NCBI RefSeq assembly: GCF_029319185.1
Contig: NZ_CP119754.1
Coordinates: 2,852,001 to 2,916,000 of the forward strand
Length of the DNA: 64,000 nucleotides
Source: Superficieibacter sp. HKU1
Lineage (GTDB): Bacteria; Pseudomonadota; Gammaproteobacteria; Enterobacterales; Enterobacteriaceae
Direction of reading: 5' to 3'
The translations under genes and the position numbers were made by a program. The notes below the pieces were generated by a model. It worked only from the letters and a program-made list of their open reading frames with translations. It did no database searches and was not told where the DNA came from. Shown in pieces: positions 17,685-25,429 of the stretch; the stretch's first letter is position 1; each line of letters starts with the position of its first letter.

Positions 17685-18163
17685 AACCCCGGCACTCCCG
17701 CCAGGCGTTCGGCGAGGAAATAAGCGCGACTGTTGTCATGCACGTTGTCGCTGTCCAGCAGTGCTTCCGCCGTCAGCCAGCGGTACGCATTGTGCTGTTC
17801 GGTCGGCAATGGCAGCGCGCCAGCCTCCACCCGCAGGCGGAACGCCAGCACCACGTAGTGCGTCGAAAACCCGGTGCCGGAAAAGTTATCGTCATAAAAA
17901 TGCTGCCAGACGCCGTAAAATTCGCCTGCCGTCATGGGCAGGCTGACGCCCAGCTCCGCTTTCGTCAGGCGGGCAAATGCCTGCTCCAGCGGCTCATCCT
18001 TCTGTACGCGTCCGCCAGGCACGAACCAGTATCCCTGCGCCGGGCGGTTGGTCCGCTGGCCGAGGAGAAACTCGCCGCGCGCGTTCTCCACGATCAGATC
18101 GATGGAGACGAGCGGCGTGGCGCGTACGACGGTGGCAAAATCTTCAGCGCTGAGAAACATCAT
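17681..18163 (-). CDS. gmm: GDP-mannose mannosyl hydrolase Gmm
   Basis: 160 residues from the ATG at 18163 (a second ATG follows at 18160). The frame extends 12 codons upstream inside fcl, but length and N-terminus (MMFLxxEDFATVVRxTPL) match E. coli Gmm with this start. Nudix-type enzyme that hydrolyses GDP-mannose to GDP and mannose; the modified Nudix box is GGRVQKDEPLEQAFARLTKA, lacking one of the usual Glu residues as in the GDPMH subfamily. The start overlaps the fcl stop (TAATG). It may regulate GDP-mannose and GDP-fucose levels. Confidence 0.94.
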   Translation of the reverse strand: MMFLSAEDFATVVRATPLVSIDLIVENARGEFLLGQRTNRPAQGYWFVPGGRVQKDEPLEQAFARLTKAELGVSLPMTAGEFYGVWQHFYDDNFSGTGFSTHYVVLAFRLRVEAGALPLPTEQHNAYRWLTAEALLDSDNVHDNSRAYFLAERLAGVPGL

Positions 18164-19128
18164 TACCCCCGGAAACGCTGCTGGTTTTCCAGAAACCACT
18201 GGTATGTGCTGGCAAGCCCGGCCTCCAGGGTGATTTCATGGAACCAGCCGAGTTGATGCAGACGGGTAACATCCAGAAGTTTGCGCGGCGTGCCGTCAGG
18301 TTTGGTGGCGTCGAACACCACTCGCCCTTTAAAGCCCACCACCTGCGCAATCGTCAGCGCCAGTTCGCGAATGGTGCAGTCGACGCCAGTGCCGACGTTA
18401 ATATGCGACAGCATCGGCTCGGTGTTTTCCTGCCAGACGCTGCGATCCAGCTCCATCACGTGAATGCTGGCGGCCGCCATATCATCAACGTGCAGGAACT
18501 CACGCATTGGCGTGCCGCTGCCCCAGACCACCACATCCGCCGCATTTTGTTCTGTCGCCTCATGGAAACGGCGCAGCAGCGCCGGGATCACGTGCGAATT
18601 GCTCGGGTGGAAATTGTCGTTCGGCCCGTACAGGTTGGTCGGCATCACCGAACGGTAATCGCGGTCGTACTGGCGGTTATAGGATTCGCACAGTTTGATA
18701 CCGGCAATTTTGGCGATGGCATACGGCTCGTTGGTCGGCTCCAGGGTGCCCTGAAGCAGTTCACTTTCGGCCATCGGCTGTTTTGCCAGTTTCGGATAGA
18801 TGCAGGATGAACCGAGAAACAGCAGCTTGTTCACGCCGTTGAGATGCGCAGCGTGAATGATGTTGCTCTCGATCATCATGTTTTCGTAGATGAAATCCGC
18901 CGGGTAAGTGTTATTCGCCACGATACCGCCGACTTTTGCCGCCGCCAGATACACCTGGTCGATACGTTGTTCGGCGAAAAACTGCTGCACCGCCGCCGGA
19001 TCCAGCAGGTTCAGCTCATCGCGGCCGCGTAAAATCAGCTCCACGTCGCCGCGCTGTTCCAGCTGGCGAACAATGGCCGATCCCACCATGCCGCGATGGC
19101 CGGCCACAAAAATACGTTGTCTGGTCAT
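18163..19128 (-). CDS. fcl: GDP-L-fucose synthase Fcl (WcaG)
   Basis: 321 residues, short-chain dehydrogenase fold. The NADPH-binding loop GHRGMVGSAI begins at residue 10; the catalytic set includes Ser106 in LGSSCIYP and the Tyr135-X3-Lys139 pair in EPYAIAKIAG. It epimerises and reduces GDP-4-keto-6-deoxymannose, the product of the adjacent gmd, to GDP-L-fucose. Two bases separate it from gmd, and its TAA overlaps the gmm start. Confidence 0.96.
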   Translation of the reverse strand: MTRQRIFVAGHRGMVGSAIVRQLEQRGDVELILRGRDELNLLDPAAVQQFFAEQRIDQVYLAAAKVGGIVANNTYPADFIYENMMIESNIIHAAHLNGVNKLLFLGSSCIYPKLAKQPMAESELLQGTLEPTNEPYAIAKIAGIKLCESYNRQYDRDYRSVMPTNLYGPNDNFHPSNSHVIPALLRRFHEATEQNAADVVVWGSGTPMREFLHVDDMAAASIHVMELDRSVWQENTEPMLSHINVGTGVDCTIRELALTIAQVVGFKGRVVFDATKPDGTPRKLLDVTRLHQLGWFHEITLEAGLASTYQWFLENQQRFRG

Positions 19129-19130
19129 GC

Positions 19131-20252
19131 TCAGGACTCCAGCGCGATGGCAACCTCGTAACCGTGGGATTTCAGCAGAGAGTGTTTCTTCGCCGCCTCC
19201 AGGTCTTTGGCAACCATTTCAGAGACCATTTCCTGCAGGGTGGTTTCCGGTTTCCAGCCCAGCGTCTGATGGGCTTTGGTCGGATCGCCGAGCAGGGTTT
19301 CCACTTCCGCCGGACGGAAGTAACGCGGGTCAACGGCAATAATCACATCGCCCGGCTTCACGCCCGGCGCGTCGTGACCGGTTACGGAAACCACGATGCC
19401 TTTTTCGTCCACGCCTTTGCCTTCAAAGCGCAGTTTGATACCCAGCTGTGCTGCCGCCATTTCGACAAACTCGCGCACCGAATACTGCAAGCCGGTAGCG
19501 ATGACGAAATCTTCCGGTTTTTCCTGTTGCAGCATCATCCACTGCATTTTCACGTAATCTTTGGCGTGGCCCCAGTCGCGCAGGGAGTCCATGTTGCCGA
19601 GGTACAGGCAGGATTCCAGCCCCTGAGCGATGTTGGCAATGGCGCGGGTGATTTTGCGGGTGACGAAGGTTTCACCGCGGCGCGGGGATTCATGGTTGAA
19701 CAGAATGCCGTTGCAGGCGTACATGCCGTAGGATTCACGGTAGTTAACGGTGATCCAGTAGGCGTACAGTTTGGCGACCGCATACGGCGAACGCGGGTAA
19801 AACGGGGTGGTTTCTTTCTGCGGGATTTCCTGCACCAGGCCGTACAGCTCAGAGGTGGACGCCTGATAGAAGCGGGTTTTCTTTTCCAGGCCGAGGAAGC
19901 GGATCGCTTCCAGCAGACGCAGGGTGCCCATCGCATCCACGTCAGCGGTGTATTCCGGTGATTCGAAGGAGACCGCAACGTGGCTCATCGCGCCGAGGTT
20001 ATAGACCTCGTCCGGCTGCACTTCCTGCAGGATACGCGTCAGGTTGGAGGTATCGGTCAGATCGCCATAGTGCAGATGAAATTTCGGGTTGCTGGCGTGC
20101 GGGTCCTGATAAATGTGATCCACGCGCTCGGTGTTGAATGACGAGGCGCGACGTTTAATACCGTGAACCTCATACCCTTTCTCCAGCAGCAATTCTGCCA
20201 GATAAGACCCGTCCTGCCCGGTAACGCCGGTAATGAGAGCAACTTTAGACAT
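19131..20252 (-). CDS. gmd: GDP-mannose 4,6-dehydratase Gmd
   Basis: 373 residues. Extended SDR with the NADP-binding loop GVTGQDGSYLAE at 9-20 and the catalytic Tyr157-X3-Lys161 in SPYAVAKLYAYW. Removes water from GDP-mannose to give GDP-4-keto-6-deoxy-D-mannose, the first committed step to GDP-fucose. Substrate comes from cpsB and the product goes to fcl, both in this operon. 65 bp separate it from wcaF. Confidence 0.97.
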   Translation of the reverse strand: MSKVALITGVTGQDGSYLAELLLEKGYEVHGIKRRASSFNTERVDHIYQDPHASNPKFHLHYGDLTDTSNLTRILQEVQPDEVYNLGAMSHVAVSFESPEYTADVDAMGTLRLLEAIRFLGLEKKTRFYQASTSELYGLVQEIPQKETTPFYPRSPYAVAKLYAYWITVNYRESYGMYACNGILFNHESPRRGETFVTRKITRAIANIAQGLESCLYLGNMDSLRDWGHAKDYVKMQWMMLQQEKPEDFVIATGLQYSVREFVEMAAAQLGIKLRFEGKGVDEKGIVVSVTGHDAPGVKPGDVIIAVDPRYFRPAEVETLLGDPTKAHQTLGWKPETTLQEMVSEMVAKDLEAAKKHSLLKSHGYEVAIALES

Positions 20253-20317
20253 AATCAGTTTCCTTTGTTAAACGTGTTGACCGTTTGATTCATGTAACGT
20301 TGTTGATAAGAGCGTGG

Positions 20318-20854
20318 TTATCGTTCGCGCACCGCCGTCGCCGGATTCCCCCGGCAAATCATCCCGCCAGGCAGCGAGGTAAAAACGCTGCTGCGCGCAC
20401 CCACAACCGTGCCGTTGCCAATCGTGACGCCTGGCGCGACAAAGACATCCGTCGCCAGCCAGCACTTTTCGCCAATCACAATCGGCGTGGCGTTAATATC
20501 AAAATGCGCACTCATATAATCGTGGCTGCCGGTGCATAAATAACATTTCTGCGACACCACAGAATTAGCACCAAGGGTAATCTCGCCCAGGGTATATAAC
20601 ACCGCGTCATCGCCTACCCAGGCGTAATCCCCGATCGTTAATTTCCATGGATAGGTAATTTTTACCGAGGGCCGAATGACCACACCTTTACCTATTTTCG
20701 CGCCAAATAAGCGCAATAAAAACGCGCGCCAGCGATATAACACCTGCGGCGACCAGGCGAACAACGTTGCCTGAACGGCCCACCATAATTGCACTTTCAG
20801 CGCGTTACCGCCGCGAAAACCCCGCGGCACCGAGAAGCCGTTTAATTCCTGCAT
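20318..20854 (-). CDS. wcaF: Colanic acid O-acetyltransferase WcaF
   Basis: 178 residues (E. coli about 182; here a few C-terminal residues are missing). Left-handed beta-helix acyltransferase: hexapeptide-type repeats run from about residue 50 to 165, including GKGVVIRPSVKITYP and VAPGVTIGNGTVVGARSS, with the catalytic-type His in TGSHDY. Uses acetyl-CoA to acetylate a sugar of the unit in the cytoplasm, by homology. 15 bp downstream of wcaE. Confidence 0.94.
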   Translation of the reverse strand: MQELNGFSVPRGFRGGNALKVQLWWAVQATLFAWSPQVLYRWRAFLLRLFGAKIGKGVVIRPSVKITYPWKLTIGDYAWVGDDAVLYTLGEITLGANSVVSQKCYLCTGSHDYMSAHFDINATPIVIGEKCWLATDVFVAPGVTIGNGTVVGARSSVFTSLPGGMICRGNPATAVRER

Positions 20855-20869
20855 TAGTTTTCCTTATAT

Positions 20870-21616
20870 TTACGATTTGTTATATAAGGCTTTGGTTTTG
20901 CCTGTGGTGCGCAAACGTAATCGATATGAAACTTCTGCAATTATTGCGGGTAAACGCAAAATACTTTTTTGCACTTTTTTGGCATCGCGGCACAGTTCCA
21001 GATTATTTGACGTTGACACACCGCCCATCGAAAATTCTGACACCAGCCCGTGGATCCGCTCAAACTTATAGCCTTTCTTATAGAGCTTTGCCGCTAAGGC
21101 ATAATCCGAAGAGACGCGATATTGCAGATCGTACGGATAGTTTTTTAATCCCATCAGCGGAAAAAAGATCGCCTGATGGCTGGCGGGCAGGCTGTGATAA
21201 ATATACCAGCCGCGTTTGGCGCTTCGTCGAATTTTTGTCCCGTCGCCAAAATCCAGCAGCGCATCGCCGATGTACATCGCGTTGTCTTTTTTATCCGCCA
21301 GCTGACGAACAAACTGCGCCACATCCGGGTGAAAAATGTCGCCAGAGTTCAGGAAGATGGCAAATTTACCCTGCGCCATATCAATGCCTTTATTCATGGC
21401 ATCATACAGGCCGTTATCTCTCTCGCTGACGTAGCGTAAGTGGTACTCACCGTTGAGGTTTTCCAGGAACTCCGCGGTGCCGTCTGCGGAGCCGCCATCG
21501 ACCACGATCCACTCGAACTCGATGTGCTTTTCGCGCGCCAGGTGCGCCAGCGACCGCCACGTTTTTACCACTCCATCGTAATTACGAAAGGCAACAGTAA
21601 TGACACTTAACAGCAT
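20870..21616 (-). CDS. wcaE: Colanic acid glycosyltransferase WcaE
   Basis: 248 residues, GT2 family, GT-A fold. MLLSVITVAFRNYDGV opens the nucleotide-binding core; VDGGSADGT follows; the DXD position is occupied by LNSGD in the family pattern. Assembles the lipid-linked colanic acid unit at the cytoplasmic face of the membrane; its donor is not certain from sequence. 10 bp after wcaD. Confidence 0.94.
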   Translation of the reverse strand: MLLSVITVAFRNYDGVVKTWRSLAHLAREKHIEFEWIVVDGGSADGTAEFLENLNGEYHLRYVSERDNGLYDAMNKGIDMAQGKFAIFLNSGDIFHPDVAQFVRQLADKKDNAMYIGDALLDFGDGTKIRRSAKRGWYIYHSLPASHQAIFFPLMGLKNYPYDLQYRVSSDYALAAKLYKKGYKFERIHGLVSEFSMGGVSTSNNLELCRDAKKVQKSILRLPAIIAEVSYRLRLRTTGKTKALYNKS

Positions 21617-21626
21617 CTGACTTTCC

Positions 21627-22850
21627 TCATCTGGCCTGCACGATATTTAGCGCCTTGCGCAAAATAAACGGACAAACAATTAAAAACGCATATTCCGGGC
21701 TAAATATTGAACCGGTAAAAAACAATGATACTGGCGTAAAAAGATACAACTGAACGCCATAATTTTGGTTATTACCAAAAGCCTGCACCGCCATTTTTGC
21801 AACGTTGAATAAATACCATAGCGTCAGAAATACAGCGATCCATGAAAAATAAATAATTAACAGATACAGGCCATTGTCTATTGTTTTTCCGACGTCCGCA
21901 CCGTTAAAGATTCCGAATGATGCAACATATTCATAAAGTGAGCCGAATCTGACAACACCGTCAATACTGGTTAATGAATGGCCAACCATCACTAACGGAC
22001 CCACAATACGATAATAGGAGGACGTTCCTTCGGTTCCCAGTTCCCCCAGACGCTCAGCGATATACGGCATCGCGAAAAATACGCCAACCAGGAAAAAGGC
22101 CAGCGAGATAATCGCCAGCGGTAGCCGTTTTCTGATTGCCTCTTTATTCAAATACTGAAAGGCCCATTCCAGCAGGTAGAAAAGAATAAAGGTCATTACC
22201 CCCGAAAACGAACCTGAAAGCACTATCCCTGCGAGGATCATACCATCGGTCTTTGGTGTTTTGATACCAAACTGTTTGATGCTGAGCCAAATTGAGATTA
22301 GTGCCAGAGCGAAAAACGCCGGTTCAAAATAAAGTGCGGTAGTACGTTTTCCGCCATATTTGATAAAATTCAATACATAGCTGTTACTGTAAATAAGATA
22401 TTTCGAAATTATTTCAATTAAACTACTGCCACCGCTGAGAATAATCTGCGCCATTTCGATGGCCGCCAGCATTACCACCAGCGTAACGACTATGTAGAAG
22501 AAGCGCAGGATCTTGCGATGGTTGTGCGGAGAAATGGTTTTAAAGCGGATACTCCACACCATTCCAATGATAATCACGATATAAACGAACAGCATGGTCG
22601 AGGTGACATATTTGCTGGCGTCCAGCGACTGACCAAACAGAAAGTTGTAGAGCGTCAACCCGGCCCCGGCCCCCAGCGCAATCATCAGTTTTTTGAGGCT
22701 GATTTTGTCAATAAACAGCAGCAACAGCAGCGGCAGAAAGGTCACGATGGTGACCGGAAAGCTTTCCCCCAACTGGACAATTTTGACGTTGACCAGCAGG
22801 TAGATCAGCGGCAGCAGCAGATAGCTACAGATTCTGATAGAACGAGACAT
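21627..22850 (-). CDS. wcaD: Colanic acid polymerase WcaD
   Basis: 407 residues with about 10-11 hydrophobic spans; close to E. coli WcaD (about 405) along its length, including KTISPHNHRKILRFFY and the GIFNGADVGKTIDNGLYLL segment. It acts as the Wzy-type polymerase joining flipped colanic acid units in the periplasm. The start overlaps the end of wcaC by 26 bp, a long overlap suggesting tight translational coupling. Confidence 0.94.
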   Translation of the reverse strand: MSRSIRICSYLLLPLIYLLVNVKIVQLGESFPVTIVTFLPLLLLLFIDKISLKKLMIALGAGAGLTLYNFLFGQSLDASKYVTSTMLFVYIVIIIGMVWSIRFKTISPHNHRKILRFFYIVVTLVVMLAAIEMAQIILSGGSSLIEIISKYLIYSNSYVLNFIKYGGKRTTALYFEPAFFALALISIWLSIKQFGIKTPKTDGMILAGIVLSGSFSGVMTFILFYLLEWAFQYLNKEAIRKRLPLAIISLAFFLVGVFFAMPYIAERLGELGTEGTSSYYRIVGPLVMVGHSLTSIDGVVRFGSLYEYVASFGIFNGADVGKTIDNGLYLLIIYFSWIAVFLTLWYLFNVAKMAVQAFGNNQNYGVQLYLFTPVSLFFTGSIFSPEYAFLIVCPFILRKALNIVQAR

Positions 22851-24039
22851 ATTCCTCCAGCATCTGTTGTCCGCTATAGGCCACGCGGCTGCGTTGATGA
22901 AACGCCGCGTGGGTGGTATTGAAAACCGCCTGGGCGATTGCCTCTCTTCCCTGCTGTACCAGCGTTAAAATGTCATCATCATCAAGCGTCACGCCGCCGG
23001 ATTTATGCAGCACTTCCTGCGCCGCCTCACTGTGGGTGGCGATGACCGGTACGCCAATCGACAACGCCTCGCAGAGGATCAGCGGATAGTTATCCACCCT
23101 TGAGGTAAACAGCAGCGCATCCATCTGATTCAGGTCGGTCATGAGCTGGCGCTTGTCGGTCAGAAAGCCATGATTCACCACGTTATTTCCCTCGAAAGGA
23201 GAGAATTTACCGAAAGTATGCACTTCAACCGCCTCGCCCAGGGCGATCACATCGCGCACCAGTTGTTGATTTGTTTTACCGTCGTAGCGCAGGTCGTGCG
23301 CCACCACCGCAATTTTGGGTGTTCCGGCCGGGGCGACCGGGGCCAGACCCGCCAGAATGGTTTCGGTGGCAACGTCAATACCGTTATTTATGATCAGGCA
23401 GCGTCCTTTGCCATACAGGGTGTTAAACGCGTCGGCAACGTGCTGACTCGGCGAAATAAACTGGCAGCCGAGGGCCAGCATTTCGTGGATCAGCAGACGC
23501 TTTTTATCCACCAGTTGATGAGCACGATCAACCTTGACCGGCGGGTAATTGGCAAGCGTTGGACACTGTTTGCAGCCGGATTTCCAGCCATCGCAACCGT
23601 CAAGAAACGCGCAGCGTCCCGTGACGCTCCAGTGATCGTGCAGCGTCCAGACCAGTCTGACATCATGCTTGTGCGCTTTTACCCGCTGGCAAAAATCCAC
23701 CAGCCGATCAAAGTTCAGCCAGTAGCTGTGTACCACGTGAAAATGCAGCACCATCGGCCCCTCGGTGCGGGTGACGGTGCGATACAAATTATCCAGATTG
23801 CCAAACACATCACGATTGAACAGGCGAAACAGCGCCAGATTCGCCATAGAGGTCAGGCGTGGCGTATGGCGAATGACATTCGGGTAAGCATCGTGACTGA
23901 CGCTCTTTTTGCCGCCCTTGCCGTAGCCATAGACGAAACGTGAATAAAGCCCCTGTTGCAGCGCACGCTGATGGAGATCCAGCGCGACCCCTGCCGCCCC
24001 GCCCTCAGCGAGGCGAACGTTAAATTGCAGAATATTCAT
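22825..24039 (-). CDS. wcaC: Colanic acid glycosyltransferase WcaC
   Basis: 404 residues, GT-B fold, family 4. N-terminal MNILQFNVRLAEGGAAGVAL with a Gly-rich loop; a Cys-rich insertion GCDGWKSGCKQCPTLANYP near residues 148-166 typical of a GT4 subgroup; C-terminal SRVDNYPLILCEALSIGVPV with the acidic donor-binding residue. Transfers a hexose to the lipid-linked unit. Overlaps wcaB by 4 bp and wcaD by 26 bp. Confidence 0.94.
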   Translation of the reverse strand: MNILQFNVRLAEGGAAGVALDLHQRALQQGLYSRFVYGYGKGGKKSVSHDAYPNVIRHTPRLTSMANLALFRLFNRDVFGNLDNLYRTVTRTEGPMVLHFHVVHSYWLNFDRLVDFCQRVKAHKHDVRLVWTLHDHWSVTGRCAFLDGCDGWKSGCKQCPTLANYPPVKVDRAHQLVDKKRLLIHEMLALGCQFISPSQHVADAFNTLYGKGRCLIINNGIDVATETILAGLAPVAPAGTPKIAVVAHDLRYDGKTNQQLVRDVIALGEAVEVHTFGKFSPFEGNNVVNHGFLTDKRQLMTDLNQMDALLFTSRVDNYPLILCEALSIGVPVIATHSEAAQEVLHKSGGVTLDDDDILTLVQQGREAIAQAVFNTTHAAFHQRSRVAYSGQQMLEEYVSFYQNL

Positions 24040-24527
24040 TGGCTCACCTTTATGCGCGCTTTCTCACCGACGACCAGGGCATTATCCGGCACGCTGTCGA
24101 GCACCACGCTACCCGCGCCGACTTTGACGTTATTGCCGAGGGTGATATCGCCGGTAATAATGACGTTCGCCCCCAGCTCAACGCCGTTGCCAATCACCGG
24201 ACAGGCGAGATTTTCCGCGCCGCGATTGCCGATAGTCACGCCGTGGCGCAGGGTGAAATCATCACCGATGATGACGTTTTTGTTTATAACGACTGCGTAG
24301 CCATGATGAATGGTGAAGCGTCGGCCAATCGTTGCTCCTGCCTGAATTTCATAGCCGAACAAACATTCGGTCAGGAAGCGATAAAGCACCAGCACCGGCG
24401 CGGCCCACAGATTATTGAGCACGTTTTTCTTGCGCCAGACCGAGCAGAAATGGGCGATACGGTAGGCCACCACCATGCAGCACGGGCGCAGGCTCCAGCT
24501 ATTCGCGCGTAAATCTTCCAGTAGCAT
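24036..24527 (-). CDS. wcaB: Colanic acid O-acetyltransferase WcaB
   Basis: 163 residues, serine-acetyltransferase-like left-handed beta-helix. Hexapeptide repeats from about residue 65 (GATIGRRFTIHHGYAVVI, then NVIIGDDFTLRHGVTIGNRG) to 145; His in IHHGYA is in the catalytic position. By homology it adds acetyl groups to colanic acid fucose residues. Its ATG overlaps the wcaA stop by 1 bp, and its stop overlaps wcaC by 4 bp. Confidence 0.94.
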   Translation of the reverse strand: MLLEDLRANSWSLRPCCMVVAYRIAHFCSVWRKKNVLNNLWAAPVLVLYRFLTECLFGYEIQAGATIGRRFTIHHGYAVVINKNVIIGDDFTLRHGVTIGNRGAENLACPVIGNGVELGANVIITGDITLGNNVKVGAGSVVLDSVPDNALVVGEKARIKVSQ

Positions 24528-25372
24528 TATTTCCTCCGCAGGCTGTCGGCCAGACGTTTACCGTTGCGCACCGAGAGCAGCGTCAGCCGCGTGCGCCAGT
24601 TCATGCGCTTGTTACGGATCTGATAGAGCGTAAACAGCTGATACTTTTTGCTGGCACGGTCAAATTTGTCTTTGTGCTTACGGTAAAACTGAAAATAGCC
24701 GGAGAATTTTTTCGGCGATGAGGTGATGCGCATTTCGCCGTGGTTAACGTGCAGAATTTGCGTCGCCTCTTCCACTTTCCACGGCTCGCCATATTCCACC
24801 ACCATGCGCAGGAACATATCGTGGTCCTGTGCCGCTTTCAGGTTGATATCGAACAGGCTCTCTTTGAAGCGCTGCGCGTAGCTGAACACCTGATTGCCGA
24901 TAATATTGCGCTTATAGAAACGCTTACGCGTATAGGGCGACTTTGGATACAGCGGCAGGCTGGCAGGCTGAGCGTAAATCTCGCCTTCACAGACATAGTC
25001 ATTGGCATACAGAAACGCGTGGGTGACCAGCTGATGCTGATGTTCAAGGAACAATGAGAGGCGATTCGGCGTCCACTCATCATCATCATCAATGCCGGTA
25101 ATAAAATGCCCTGTTGCCTGTTCAATTGCCTGATTGCGCACCGCACAGGCACCGGAATTGAAATCGTTATGAATATATTTCACGCGCGGGTCGTTCAGAT
25201 CAGCAACAAACTGCTGAAGCTGTTCGAAGCTGGCAGAACAGTCGTCAACAATAAACATTTCCCAGTGCGGATAATCCTGACGCAGTACCGATTTTATCGC
25301 GCGGATCGCCAGCTGCTGCCGATTCCAGGTTGGCATATAGATGGAGATCAGGGGTGTTTTAGTAGTGCTCAT
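24527..25372 (-). CDS. wcaA: Colanic acid glycosyltransferase WcaA
   Basis: 281 residues (E. coli about 279), GT2. ISIYMPTWNRQQLAIRAIKS begins the fold; IVDDCSAS follows at about 39-46; GIDDDDEWTPNR at about 92-103 contains the DXD motif. Transfers a sugar to the lipid-linked colanic acid unit. It is the first gene after wzc and is separated from it by a stem-loop that may limit expression of the synthesis genes relative to the export genes. Confidence 0.94.
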   Translation of the reverse strand: MSTTKTPLISIYMPTWNRQQLAIRAIKSVLRQDYPHWEMFIVDDCSASFEQLQQFVADLNDPRVKYIHNDFNSGACAVRNQAIEQATGHFITGIDDDDEWTPNRLSLFLEHQHQLVTHAFLYANDYVCEGEIYAQPASLPLYPKSPYTRKRFYKRNIIGNQVFSYAQRFKESLFDINLKAAQDHDMFLRMVVEYGEPWKVEEATQILHVNHGEMRITSSPKKFSGYFQFYRKHKDKFDRASKKYQLFTLYQIRNKRMNWRTRLTLLSVRNGKRLADSLRRK

Positions 25373-25396
25373 TTTCCATTCTCCGGATGATTTTTC

Positions 25397-25415
25397 CCTC
25401 TCCCGGCGGGAGAGG
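25397..25415 (-). terminator. Stem-loop between wzc and wcaA, candidate attenuator
   Basis: Perfect 8-bp stem, arms 25397-25404 and 25408-25415 (CCTCTCCC and GGGAGAGG) with a 3-base loop, between the wzc stop and wcaA start. On the minus strand it is followed by GAAAAATC, not a strong U-run. In group 1 capsule and colanic acid operons a stem-loop after wzc is described as a partial terminator overcome by antitermination; position and shape here fit. Confidence 0.65.
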
Positions 25416-25429
25416 ATCGCAGTAAGGCG

